A stretch of DNA of 64,000 nt from the NCBI GenBank assembly GCA_961205875.1, contig OY540817.1, forward strand, positions 9,025,001-9,089,000. Direction: 5' to 3'. This DNA is from Sialis fuliginosa (Eukaryota; Arthropoda; Insecta; Megaloptera; Sialidae). The position numbers and the translations under genes were made by a program. Under the pieces are notes generated by a model, which made no database searches, was not told where the DNA came from, and worked only from the letters and a program-made list of their open reading frames with translations. Of this stretch, positions 12,120-23,690 are shown piece by piece. How positions within the stretch are numbered: position 1 is the first letter of the stretch; every line of letters begins with the position of its first letter.

Positions 12120-12313
12120 GTTCGTTTTCTCCTGCTATGATTGGCCAATCAGCAACTTCCTATACCATCTTGTGTCCCTGTACTCCCGAACACACATACA
12201 CACGCACAAACACACTTACAACACATTCTCCAGGAAAAAAAACCACAATGGAGCTGTCTGAAAATGTTAAGCCAGTAGACAAGAATGCATGAAGAATACG
12301 ATTTTTTGTAAGT
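12120..12313 (+). promoter_or_regulatory. candidate promoter and first exon: CCAAT palindrome, short ATG frame, GTAAGT donor
   Basis: This stretch is much less AT-rich than its flanks. A palindromic CCAAT-box pair (GATTGGCCAATC, 12139-12150) lies about 100 bp before an ATG in a reasonable insect start context (AACCACAATGG, ATG at 12248). The ATG opens a 14-codon frame (MELSENVKPVDKNA) ending at TGA 12290-12292, and a good splice donor GTAAGT follows at 12308. The arrangement fits a 5' untranslated exon with a small upstream frame. It could also be chance: no acceptor exon or transcript evidence is available. Confidence 0.25.
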
Positions 12314-12319
12314 TCTCAC

Positions 12320-13030
12320 TAATTAATTAACAAAAATATGTTTTTATATGTATTTATTTTTAAGTAAAATGCACTATTTCTGTAAAAAAATACATATAAA
12401 ACTGAAATATTTATTATATTATGATTAGTTTTTATTTTTATAAAATTTTATATAAAACATACATAGAAGTCGAAATATTAAAATTTCCAAATTAAAAAAA
12501 AAAAGATAAAAATATGGCATTTGATGATGACCCACAAATAAATATCCTCGAATTAAACCAACCAGAAATAAACATCTTTCATTCCAAGAAGATTCAAATG
12601 CGCACATAGTCTTTTACATGATTATTATTATTATTAATACACCAAACGTTAGCGCTCTTCTGACGACGCTCTTTATGTAATCAACGAAGCTGAATCTAGA
12701 TAGACCCCTTTCTTTTTCTCTCTCATCCACTATCATCTTTATGCTTTCTCTGTCTTTACGTTTACCCGATTCTAAAACTCAGCAGATGTTGATATGTACC
12801 ATTTCAAATTAAAATTTTGTTTCTTCCTCCTCATTGAATTAATTCACAGTACCGGATTAGAAACTATTTAATACTAGTAATGGGTTTTATCTTACATTTT
12901 CACGTGCTATTTTAGAAAAAGAAAACAGTAATTTTAAATTAAAAGAAATTTTGCAGCGAATAAACTTTCAATAAAAATTAAATATGCGTTATACACCTAA
13001 CAGTACTAAAAAATAATATAAAAATTGTAA
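12320..13030. other. AT-rich DNA, no gene seen
   Basis: A short pyrimidine-rich stretch (12710-12760, 'ctttctttttctctctcatcc') and an ATT-rich simple tract near 12620 are the only departures from background. Confidence 0.4.
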
Positions 13031-13034
13031 ATTA

Positions 13035-13690
13035 AATTTGTCAAGTGCGAGTTGAGTCTCGTGTACTAATGTCTCGTACCGTACAGTTTTTTTTGTTTAA
13101 TTATACGATTATTTTATTTTGAACTGCACTTGTGAATTTGAGAACACTAGCAATGACACTAGATAACACAAAAATTTAAAACCATTTTAAAATAGTGCAA
13201 TTAGTAGCAGTTTAAATACTATCGCAAAGGTGGCAACACAATGTTGTTTCCATTTGTATTATGTAGATTATAATTTTGAAAGATTATTAAAAAAAAAAAT
13301 TTTTCAGATTTTTTTCACCATTACTTTTGGAGATATGGGCACAAGAGACAAAATATTGAAAATTTGTTAAACGAAGATTTTAAGAATAACAAAACGTTTA
13401 CATATTTAAATTCCTTTCATTTGATACCCCTCTCGGCAGAATTGAATAAAAACATATGTTTGGTAACTCAATTGCCCCCTTTAAAAAACGCAAAAATTTT
13501 ATTTTCATAACTTAGGTCTATTATTAGTCATTATGTCAAATCTCAGATCCAGATCAATCGGCTCAAAATTGTTTCATTGGGCTAATCAACCAACTAATAG
13601 GTAGGCCCTTAAAAAAACCCTGAAATTAAAAGATCGGGCCGAATCGGGCGATATATTTCCTTTATTACCGAACCCTCGCATATTTTATAT
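13035..13690 (+). repeat. LINE-type 3' region with TCAAGTGCGAGT motif
   Basis: The phrase GTCAAGTGCGAGTTGAGTCT followed by 'cgtgtactaatgtctcgtacc' is a worn copy of a very common arthropod repeat ('gtcaagtgcgagtcggactcgc...gttccgtacc'). It continues with 'ggagatatgggc', 'tttgatacccctc' and 'caaatctcagatccagatcaatcggctc', typical of 3' untranslated tails. A shorter copy starts at 35362. No coding potential. Confidence 0.5.
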
Positions 13691-13739
13691 CACTGAAAGG
13701 AATACATACACATCCATACAAAGACACAGACTCTCTCTC

Positions 13740-13925
13740 AGCAACCGTTCGGAATAACAACCGGTAAACTATGTTGGCATCACTGTTTGAACATGGAGCG
13801 GTAACAAAACCGCACACGTACCGGTTAGCTTGCGGTTTGCACGTGCCTGTTTAAACGGTACCGCAATACGTGCCGTTACATTTGGCACAAACTAAACGCT
13901 ACTATCTAGGAAACCGTTGAAACAT
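13740..13925. repeat. short region dense in ACCGGT/GCGGTA inverted words
   Basis: AACCGTTCGGAATAAC, AACCGGTAAAC, GAGCGGTAACAAAACCGCAC, TACCGGTTAGCTTGCGGTTT and GGTACCGCAATACGTGCC crowd into about 180 bp and can fold on each other. It may be a decayed inverted-repeat element or a binding-site cluster. Clear ends were not found. Confidence 0.3.
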
Positions 13926-14192
13926 TTTTATTAATTAACTTACATCGATTCCCTTCGCTTGTAATATAAATTGTTTTAGTGAATGCAATGCTGAAAATGT
14001 AGCAGGATTAATTAATTTAAAAAACAAATTGAATTCCATTATTTTTTTCGATAATTTGGATAATAATGACCGATTTTCGTAAAACGTAAATAATTAGAGG
14101 TGAATCATTAAAAGTAAAGCAACCACAATTTTTTAAAGCTTTTTGAACTGTTGAATCAATAAACCTGATAATGATTAAGAGTACATATTATA

Positions 14193-14308
14193 CTATATAA
14201 CATAGAGTAGAAAGAGATAGAATGTGTTTTAAAATAGAAGAATATGTGACACGTGTCTGTATACGAACCAAAAAACACATCCCCTCTCTTTCTACTCTCT
14301 ATATTATC
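14193..14308. mobile_element. hairpin MITE, about 115 bp
   Basis: The left arm CATAGAGTAGAAAGAGATAG plus AATGTGTTTT (14201-14230) and the right arm AAAAACACAT plus 'cccctctctttctactctctat' (14271-14301) are inverted repeats of about 30 bp around a 40 bp centre. The whole could form one long hairpin. It is bounded by TATA/TTAT-like sequence. Confidence 0.6.
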
Positions 14309-14309
14309 G

Positions 14310-14960
14310 CAACGTACTTCTAATTGTTCATAGTCCAGTCACCAGAAGATTGAAAAATAACGGAGTGTATTTTTTTTTCAAGAAATCGTTAGATTCTGAT
14401 ATAACATGGGGTGCACATAATTTTATAGGGGCTTACAAAGCTGTCTAAAATCAGTTTTGTGAGATTAACACAAAGTTGAAAAAAAAATTCCAGCTTTTCG
14501 AATTGAATTTACATTTTTATAAATAACTAATTCTTTGAGGTTAATTTTAAGATAATGTTTATCTACTGGTCCAGACGGTATCTACGAAATGAATTACCGA
14601 TGAGATAAATTCATGTAGGACTTTGACAGAACCCTGGAGGATACTGGTACTTCCTAAATATGTTCAACGCCTGCCTGATTCTACACCACCTAGAGCACAG
14701 ATTAGCTCTTTCTCATGAGTTAATAATGAACTTCGTATTATACACAGCTATTATAATTTCTAAGTACATTACAAATAAATTACCTTAATGAAATAATGTC
14801 CAGTAACTTAACCCCGCCTTTTTTAATATACAATATAAAAAATGTGTTAATGTTCTGCTGCTTATAAAAATTCATTGACAAACTGATGAATTGTAACATT
14901 TAGCGTTTATGGTATTTAAAAAATAGCATTAAATGACGCATTTAATGATACCTGGAAAAT
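14310..14960. other. AT-rich DNA, nothing recognised
   Basis: No gene, repeat boundary or RNA structure could be supported. Confidence 0.4.
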
Positions 14961-15079
14961 TGCTATATGATTTTTTGGGATAGAATATTAAAGCTTGTCA
15001 TAATCCAATCAATAATAATAGTTGCACTATCTCACAAAAATAATAAGATGGGGGTTTTCTTGAGGTTAATTCATGCTAA

Positions 15080-15385
15080 TATTATAAACTCGAAAGTGTG
15101 TACGTCTCTCTATCTGTCTGTCTGTCTGTTTGTTTGTTACCTTTTTACGGCTAAACCGTTAAACTGATATTGATGAAATTTGACAGGGAGATAGCTTGCA
15201 TTCTGAAGAAGGGCATAGGCTACTTTGTATCATGAAAAATTTATTAGATAAAAAAATGGCGTGTGACATTTGTACCCGCAATAGATTTTATTTTTTTGGC
15301 ATAGATATCTAGCGTGCAAATGAGAAACTAAAAATCTGTTTTATCGACTATCATAACAGAAATATGTAGTACCTAACATGTATAG
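15080..15385 (+). repeat. RTE-like LINE/SINE tail
   Basis: In order: 'tctatctgtctgtctgtctgtttg', 'ttacctttttacggctaaacc', 'tgatgaaatttgacagggagatagcttgcattctgaag', 'ggcataggctac' and 'atcgactatcataacagaaat'. The same order is found at 57.65-57.9 kb, and reversed at 55.45-55.15 kb. These are 3' ends of 5'-truncated RTE-type LINEs or SINEs sharing that tail. No open frame. Confidence 0.6.
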
Positions 15386-15389
15386 ATAA

Positions 15390-16220
15390 TACTATATAAT
15401 TATAATGTACCTAAATCAAGAAAACTAAACTAGTTTAAAATTTGACAGTTTCTTCGTGTAGATGTCACTTTATCTCAGACAGACAATGGATATGAAGGTT
15501 TCCTATGAGCCGATTATGGGAGGTTAAAATCTGAATAAACTTCCGTTTATCCAGTTTTAAATTCAAATTCAACATTCCTTTCCATTGCATTGCGTTTATA
15601 ACATATGCACAGTCGATTAACACCCACACATATGTATATACCCTATCAAAAAGCCCACCTCTCGTATAAATTATGTGTCAACACGTACCGAGTTCTAAAC
15701 AAATACAGAAACATACCAGGAGCTTGTGTGCTCGACAAGTCCTTCTTATATAACACAACCCCATTGCAAGTATGTAGTGTGTTTGTATACGCACCAATTT
15801 TGTATATAATATGTACGTTTGTTCAGTAAACATATATAATTAACACGTTAATTTTGTTTCGAATAAACAAGAGATACGTAAAAAAATATTTATTTTTAAA
15901 ATATTTCTCTAATGTTTGTTGAGGATTGACATTTCATTTTTTTATTTTGACTTTTGAAAATCAATTTTGTTTGGAAATTGGCGCTTTGTTAACGTGAAAA
16001 TTTTGTACCTACATCATTTCACCATTTTCAGTAATGTTTTTAAATTATTAATGTGTAAAATATAACAAGGTTATGTCAAGTTATGATCTTTCTACTTAAA
16101 CGAGATTAAATAAATAATAAAAATCATTATTTCCAAAGGAACTAGGAATGGATCTAAGAGATAAGACCGGTTTAAATTTAAGGTAAACAATAAGTAAATG
16201 AAGAAAATATACAAGTATAT
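15390..16220. other. AT-rich DNA, no gene seen
   Basis: The open frame at 15605-15829 lacks features of a real protein. No element ends were found. Confidence 0.4.
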
Positions 16221-16227
16221 ATTAATA

Positions 16228-16621
16228 CAGGATGCCCCACAGGAAGGTGTCGGAACTGATCAGCTGTCACTTTCAAATGAATGCAATTATTGAAAAAAAA
16301 AAAATTGCGCTGAAGAGAGGAAAGTCTGCAACTTTATTCGGGATATGAGAGAAGCAAGTACGTGCGCGTCTAAATGAATAATCTGAATTTTACTCTCGAA
16401 AATTGATAATTTTCGAGAGTAAAAGTGTATGGCAGTTGTAATTAAATACGGAAAACATAAAGTTAAGAATGAAACCTTATTATTTTTTTAAACTTATGCA
16501 TTACGTCACTCCATTTTTGGGCAATAAATCATCTTTGAAATCTTTCAAACGCTATTTTTTTTTTCAATAACTGCTCATTTATCAGCTGATTAGTTTCAAC
16601 ACCTTCCCGTGGGACATCCTG
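16228..16621. mobile_element. TA-flanked MITE with inverted repeats of about 80 bp
   Basis: The tips CAGGATGCCCCACAGGAAGG and the complement of CCTTCCCGTGGGACATCCTG are inverted repeats. They continue inward through 'tgtcggaactgatcagctg' and 'attattgaaaaaaaaaaa-ttgcg'. TA flanks both ends (16226-16227 and 16622-16623), fitting a Tc1/mariner-like duplication. In the middle is a near-perfect hairpin with 16 bp arms (TTTACTCTCGAAAATT and its complement, about 16391-16425). Confidence 0.75.
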
Positions 16622-16624
16622 TAT

Positions 16625-17330
16625 ATACTAGTATACAATATAATAATTTATTGTTAGATATTGTAAGTAAAGAAAATAAAATACATATAACGATATTTGA
16701 CGTGATTTTTTAATGTTTTATAACATCAAACATTAATCATATGAATGAGAAATATCAAATCAAATCCCAAGAAACACGATATTGCGTCGTAAAATCTTAT
16801 ATATGTGTTCGCCAAAAAAATACACAGAATTATTATTGTTTACAGGACATAAATTTTGTAGTCGTAAAACTTCTATAAAAGTTAATCCTACGGAATATAA
16901 AAGTTACATAAAAATGACATGACAGGAATCAAGTATGACATTCTGAATTAGATTGACCGGCAGTTATGTTTGATAAACTATTCATATAAATGTACAGGAT
17001 TCGGCATAATAAAGTTTATTTTATACTGCTGAGGTTAACATTACTTAAGGTAATAACAGGTTATTTCTTATAATATTAATGGGGGAAACCTGATTTAAGT
17101 TTTATGAATTTCTGGTTAGACAAATGACAAAAATTTGTCATTTTCAAAACACGTCACATACTTAGCAAGCTTTATAAGTTTGATCTATATATTTAATAAC
17201 TCATATGCGAGATATTAAATAAAAATTATTGAAAAATATCAAATTCTGAAAGTGAAACAAGTAAGCACAAAAATAACAGTTCGATTTGGTCCAATCAGGT
17301 GGCAATTAGGTTTACACGTTTTGTACTTTT
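16625..17330. other. AT-rich DNA, nothing recognised
   Basis: No coding frame or element boundary was supported. Confidence 0.4.
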
Positions 17331-17333
17331 AAC

Positions 17334-17680
17334 CTTAGACAAGGAAACATAAAGGACTACTACCTAGCGTTGTTACCATATCGCTCCACGAGTAATTGGT
17401 GTATCATTCAGATTTTAAAATTAAAATCAATTGTTTGAAATTATAAAATTAATTAATAATAAATGTTTTCTATTGCATTTAAAACTATCTATTTTACAGA
17501 ACAAATTCAATTGTAATTTAAAGCTTATTTGCATTTTATAAATTTTCAACTAACGCCTCTGATATATGCATATTCATGGAAACAACGTATGATAGAAGAT
17601 GGCCGCCATAAGTTTTAGTAACAGTTTTGTATATGGACTAGTATAGATTGTTATGTATCCATAGTCTTTCCTAATCTAAG
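17334..17680. mobile_element. hAT-like MITE (copy 2 of the 6.2 kb family)
   Basis: The ends CTTAGACAAGGAAAC and CTTTCCTAATCTAAG are inverted. Flanking octamers CTTTTAAC (17326-17333) and CTGTTAAG (17681-17688) match at six of eight positions. The body is collinear with 6229-6622, with small deletions and an insertion near 17570-17600 ('atggaaacaacgtatgatagaagatggccgcc'). Confidence 0.7.
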
Positions 17681-18138
17681 CTGTTAAGTCATATATTTTT
17701 TTACTTTCTTATAAGTAACCATGTATATGAAATATACATATATGTAAGTATTGTAAAGCCGCTTTTTTCGAATTCCGGATTTTGATGAAATTATTCAAAG
17801 TTTCAGTTTTGATTTTAATTTACGGGTTAGAAATCAACGTGTCAAAATGTTGTATAATTACAATATGTATAATACTTTAAAACTCGACAAAAAAAATTTC
17901 GCGAAAAATCAAAAAAATTTGTCGGATTTTAAATATCCTTTTGATTTTTTTTATATCAAAAGTTTTCATATTATTAACAAAAATATTCATTTTTGGGCTA
18001 AAATATAAAATAACAGTTAAGAAAGAGAACCAAGATCTTAAACATTAGTATTAATATTGTTTCTAGTATATAAACTTGAATTCTCCTACATGCACTAATA
18101 GTCCAGGCAACGTAGAATTTTTTTACTGGTGTAAAATT

Positions 18139-20059
18139 AGGAAAAATGTATGAGGTGCCAAATTTAAATAGTGATTAGAACATGTCCAGATGTATATTTC
18201 CTGAAAACTCCCTAGCAAAATTTGCTCCGGAACACCCTCAACCAAGGGCCCAAAGTTTTGTTTTACAAGGATTTTGTAAACACTCTGTATCTAAGGAACG
18301 GAATGTTCAATCAACCCCGTCTTTCGCATTTTAAACAGATAATTAAATTATCTACAACCTTTTTTATTATTATTTTAACCAAAAATAATTGTATACCTTT
18401 CAAAATGGTGGTCAAACTAAAAATTTTACTTTAAAAATGTAAAATTTTGAGTTCGACAGCCTTTTTGATAGGTATAAAGTTATTTATGACCAAGAATGTG
18501 TTATAATTGATTGTAGTACATTTAATTGTCTTTTAAAAAAAATAAAAATTGGGTAAATCGGACTTTTAGTTCACTAGATATAGTCATTTTACGAAAGCAT
18601 TGCAATATCTAAATACGTTACGGTAAATATGTTCATACATACTTGGATTCGAGTCTTGTGTTTGGCGATATGGTACACTGAAATTACTAATCTCATAAAC
18701 TTCGGAAAGGTCTGAAAATGTTCTTCATAAAGTCTAGTATTAAGATTTATTTTAAATTAGTCCAATATTAGGTTTTGTTTGTATTTATTCTTCCAGTACG
18801 TAATAAAGGAATATGTTAAATGTATAAAGGTACATAAATATTACATTTTTACATTACAATAAAATTTTTAGGTTAAGGATAATGTATGAGGCATAAAATT
18901 ATTAGAGCAATTAGAAATTAACGAGATGTATATTTCTTGAAAACTCCCAAAAAAAGTAGGGCCCGGAACACCCTCAACCAAGGGCCTAAAGTTTTGTTTA
19001 ACAAAGATTTTGTAAACACACTATATCTAATGAACGGAATGTTCGATCTACCCCATCATTCGCATTTCAAACAGATAATAAAATTTTCTACAACCTTTTT
19101 TTTAATTATTTTAACCAAAAATAATTGTAAACCTTTCAAAATGACGGTCAAACTAAAAATTATAATTTTAAAATGATTTTTTTTAGTTAGGCAGCCATTT
19201 TGAATAACATAAAATCATTTTTGTTAAAACAGTCTTACTGTATATTATTGCACATTTAATTATCTATCCAAAACATGAAATATGGTGTTAATCTGATTTT
19301 CAGATCATTAGTTATAGTAATTTTACGAAACCATTATAATATCTTACATACTTGTGTTTGTGTCTTGTGTTTGACGACATGGTACACCGAAATTATTAAC
19401 CTCATAAACTTCGAAATAGTATAAAAATGTTCTTCATAAGGTCTAGTGTTAAGATTTATTTTAAATTAGCTCAATAATAGGTTTTGTTCGTATTTATTCT
19501 TCCAGTACGTAATATAGGAAGATGTTAAATGTATAGGTACATAAATATTGCTATTTTACATTACAATAAAATTTTGAATTTTAGGATAATGTATGAGGTA
19601 CTAAATTTAGCCAGTGGTTAAAACATACCAAGATGTGTATTTCCTGAAAACTCCCTTGCAAAGTTTACCCCGGAAGACCCTGAACGAAGAGCCTAAAGTT
19701 TTTTTTTTTATAAGGATTTTGTAAACATACTATATCTAATGAACGGAATGTTCAATCTACCCCGTCTTTCGCATTTCAAACAGATAATAAAATTGTCTAC
19801 AACTTATTTTATTATTATTTTAATCGAACATAATTGTATACCTTACAAAATAACGGTCAAATAAAAAAAATTACTTTAAAAATAATGTGTTTTTGAGTTC
19901 GAGAGCATTTTTGATAGGTAAACAGTTATTTATGAACATAAATGTGTCATAATTGATTGTAGTGCATTAAATTGTCTCTCCGAAAAATTAAAAATGGGGT
20001 TTATCGAACTATTAGTTCACTAGATATATCCTTTCTACGAAACCATTATTTTATCTTAT
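18139..20059 (+). repeat. left arm of a 4 kb palindrome: three tandem units of about 720 bp
   Basis: The word GAAAACTCC, followed by 'ccggaacaccctcaaccaagggcc' or variants, starts corresponding points at 18203, 18939 and 19646. The unit periods are therefore 736 and 707 bp. Units share 'gtaaacac(a/t)ctatatctaa', GAACGGAATGTTC, 'catttcaaacagataat' and 'ataggtacataaatatt'. Units within the arm are clearly diverged from each other, while each is almost identical to its mirror in the right arm. The small open frames here (18222-18434 and 18937-19176) occur in both arms but look like chance frames in a non-coding repeat. Confidence 0.9.
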
Positions 20060-20264
20060 TGTTTTGATTGCATTTATTCTTTCAAATGGAAATTATAAAT
20101 ATATAACATTTATAGGTACATAAAAATTTAAAATTATTCAACTAATTTAAAATAAATCTTGACACTAGACTCTATGAAGAACATTTTCTGATATTTCCTA
20201 TGTTTATGAGTTTGATAATTTCAGTGTACCATGTTGTCAAATATGTGACATAGACACAAGTATA
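20060..20264. repeat. asymmetric centre of the palindrome, built from partial units
   Basis: The two arms do not pair across this 205 bp. The first ~70 bp resembles the 'ttttgttcgtatttattctt ... ataggtacataaat' part of the unit in left-arm orientation. The rest ('aaataaatcttgacactagactctatgaagaac ... cagtgtaccatg') resembles the preceding part of the unit in right-arm orientation. The left arm therefore lacks about 150 bp that the right arm retains, as if the centre had been deleted asymmetrically or joined by a template switch. Confidence 0.7.
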
Positions 20265-22183
20265 TAAGATAAAATAATGGTTTCGTAGAAAGGATATATC
20301 TAGTGAACTAATAGTTCGATAAACCCCATTTTTAATTTTTCGGAGAGACAATTTAATGCACTACAATCAATTATGACACATTTATGTTCATAAATAACTG
20401 TTTACCTATCAAAAATGCTCTCGAACTCAAAAACACATTATTTTTAAAGTAATTTTTTTTATTTGACCGTTATTTTGTAAGGTATACAATTATGTTCGAT
20501 TAAAATAATAATAAAATAAGTTGTAGACAATTTTATTATCTGTTTGAAATGCGAAAGACGGGGTAGATTGAACATTCCGTTCATTAGATATAGTATGTTT
20601 ACAAAATCCTTATAAAAAAAAAAATTTTAGGCTCTTCGTTCAGGGTCTTCCGGGGTAAACTTTGCAAGGGAGTTTTCAGGAAATACACATCTTGGTATGT
20701 TTTAACCACTGGCTAAATTTAGTACCTCATACATTATCCTAAAATTCAAAATTTTATTGTAATGTAAAATAGCAATATTTATGTACCTATACATTTAACA
20801 TCTTCCTATATTACGTACTGGAAGAATAAATACGAACAAAACCTATTATTGAGCTAATTTAAAATAAATCTTAATACTAGACCTTATGAAGAACATTTTT
20901 ATACTATTTCGAAGTTTATGAGGTTAATAATTTCGGTGTACCATGTCGTCAAACACAAGACACAAACACAAGTATGTAAGATATTATAATGGTTTCGTAA
21001 AATTACTATAACTAATGATCTGAAAATCAGATTAACACCATATTTCATGTTTTGGATAGATAATTAAATGTGCAATAATATACAGTAAGACTGTTTTAAC
21101 AAAAATGATTTTATGTTATTCAAAATGGCTGCCTAACTAAAAAAAATCATTTTAAAATTATAATTTTTAGTTTGACCGTCATTTTGAAAGGTTTACAATT
21201 ATTTTTGGTTAAAATAATTAAAAAAAAGGTTGTAGAAAATTTTATTATCTGTTTGAAATGCGAATGATGGGGTAGATCGAACATTCCGTTCATTAGATAT
21301 AGTGTGTTTACAAAATCTTTGTTAAACAAAACTTTAGGCCCTTGGTTGAGGGTGTTCCGGGCCCTACTTTTTTTGGGAGTTTTCAAGAAATATACATCTC
21401 GTTAATTTCTAATTGCTCTAATAATTTTATGCCTCATACATTATCCTTAACCTAAAAATTTTATTGTAATGTAAAAATGTAATATTTATGTACCTTTATA
21501 CATTTAACATATTCCTTTATTACGTACTGGAAGAATAAATACAAACAAAACCTAATATTGGACTAATTTAAAATAAATCTTAATACTAGACTTTATGAAG
21601 AACATTTTCAGACCTTTCCGAAGTTTATGAGATTAGTAATTTCAGTGTACCATATCGCCAAACACAAGACTCGAATCCAAGTATGTATGAACATATTTAC
21701 CGTAACGTATTTAGATATTGCAATGCTTTCGTAAAATGACTATATCTAGTGAACTAAAAGTCCGATTTACCCCATTTTTATTTTTTTTAAAAGACAATTG
21801 AATGTACTACAATCAATTATAACACATTCTTGGTCATAAATAACTTTATACCTATCAAAAAGGCTGTCGAACTCAAAATTTTACATTTTTAAAGTAAAAT
21901 TTTTAGTTTGATCACCATTTTGAAAGGTATACAATTATTTTTGGTTAAAATAATAATAAAAAAGGTTGTAGATAATTTAATTATCTGTTTAAAATGCGAA
22001 AGACGGGGTTGATTGAACATTCCGTTCCTTAGATACAGAGTGTTTACAAAATCCTTGTAAAACAAAACTTTGGGCCCTTGGTTGAGGGTGTTCCGGAGCA
22101 AATTTTGCTAGGGAGTTTTCAGGAAATATACATCTGGACATGTTCTAATCACTGTTTAAATTTGGCACCTCATACATTTTCCT
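20265..22183 (-). repeat. right arm of the 4 kb palindrome
   Basis: This arm is the reverse complement of 18139-20059 over its whole length, from TAAGATAAAATAATGG to GGCACCTCATACATTTTCC. The frame at 21147-21386 (minus) translates identically to 18937-19176, and that at 21889-22101 differs from its mirror by one residue. The arms are thus nearly identical by eye, far closer than the units within an arm. No transposase frame and no clear target duplication was found. Confidence 0.9.
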
Positions 22184-22855
22184 TGTATTTTTTCCTTTAT
22201 TTCCTGGGCTATAAAGTGAATATTTCAAACATTGACTTGACTCGTTTATTGTATCTAGATTTATATTACAAACTGTATGTGTCATACATCCTTAACGGTT
22301 GTGTCAAACTCAGTAGACGTTAATCATTCCGGAAAAATGTATTCTAACTTTAACAAAAACTGATTTTATATACCTATATATTTATAGTGTACCTATATAT
22401 AAATAGAAGATTGACAACTATTGTCATGTTTTTGCCAATCCTTTTTTATTTGCTGTACGTCAAGTAAGAACACTGATATATTGATAGAAGAGTATATTTT
22501 CCTTAGAATTTTGTAATACTGTGTAAGTAGTAAATCCATGAAGAATGAGAACAATGAACTCCAACATAAATCGTACCACTGTATTTGTCATTTCAACTTG
22601 ATTCTGCTCCAGGACGATAATTCACGTGCTAAGTATTGAAATAGCAATGTGTTGGATCACTGACATAAATTTACGAACCATATATTTCTAAGGACAATTT
22701 CTCAGCGGCTTAGTTCGAGTTTTGTTTTTCATCAAGTTATTTTTATCCTTACAGAATTTCAATTGTAATCATTCTTTAGTACGGGACTGCTCTAATTCAT
22801 ACTCTAAATAATTATAAGGTCGTATGCTTTTAAAAAGAAAACGTCTCAACAAAAT
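22184..22855. other. spacer between the palindrome and a LINE fragment; nothing recognised
   Basis: AT-rich, with no coding frame of interest and no element ends. Confidence 0.4.
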
Positions 22856-22859
22856 AAGT

Positions 22860-23250
22860 TCATTAGTTTTTGTCCCTTGGACAGAAGACTGACATGGGAC
22901 AAATGAAAACAGCTTGGCTACAAATTCACCAAAATGTACTGGCTAATGGGAAGAAATTCTGAAATTTTGCATTCTCAAACCCATAGAGACCAATGCCATA
23001 TTATGGGATTCCAATCCAAAGATTCCAATCAAAAGTGCTAAGAACAATATTAAGGGATCCGTGGTTCGTCCCCAACTGGGTGATACAGCAAGATGTTAAA
23101 CTACCTTCAGTAAAAGAAGAAATCAAAAAGTTCAGTGCAAAATATCAAGCTAGACTAGGGGAACACTCGAATCAACTAGCAGTAAAATTGTTGAGAAACA
23201 GTAGATTAAAAAGACATACTACATTAGATTTAGTGAATAGATTTAATTAG
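22860..23250 (+). pseudogene. 3' end of a Jockey-like non-LTR retrotransposon ORF2
   Basis: The open frame 22993-23250 (85 codons) encodes a block characteristic of the C-terminus of Jockey-group reverse transcriptase proteins: IQRFQSKVLRTILRDPWFVP, then WVIQQDVKLPSVKEEIKKFS, then LAVKLLRN, ending at TAG. The 130 bp before it still shows LDRRLTWDK and KMYWLMGRNSEI, which normally precede it, but in other frames and with a stop (TGA after TWDK). The copy is 5'-truncated and frameshifted. The reverse transcriptase core and endonuclease are absent. The family call rests on recalled motifs; the clade within non-LTR elements is less sure. Confidence 0.75.
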
Positions 23251-23690
23251 ATGCGTAGTCCTAACTAATATTATTACATATATACGAGTATACTTGCAAT
23301 TAATTTAGTTAAGTAACTGTAGGAGAGTATTGTTACAGAACAATTGTTCTCACATGCCATTATTTTTTAACATACAATTTGCTGAATGTCTTTAAAAGAA
23401 GATAGATTGCAAATAACATGGACGTATAAATATAAAAAAAAGTTTTTGTCCCAAGTTCGAACAAACAAACAGACAAAGAGACAACTATCAAAATGGAATC
23501 ATTCTATTGCCCAGATAAAGTCGACATTTTATATGGTATTGATAAAAGTCATTGGCACGTATACATGAAAAGATTTGTACATCTATATATTTACGGATAG
23601 CGAACATTTTGTTGACATTTATCATTTTGTGTTAATTGATATAGACATCCTTGCAGTCATTTATTGAGTTATTTATCAATGAGCAACAAG
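23251..23690 (+). repeat. probable 3' untranslated remainder of the Jockey-like copy, then spacer
   Basis: AT-rich sequence directly follows the ORF2 stop with no clear poly(A) end. A frame at 23386-23568 contains a lysine-rich peptide but nothing recognisable. Confidence 0.3.

Noticed and set aside
18222..22101. Four small frames conserved between palindrome arms as a possible gene family
   Set aside because: Identity follows from the recent inverted duplication. The frames differ between units of the same arm, have no start context and no protein features.
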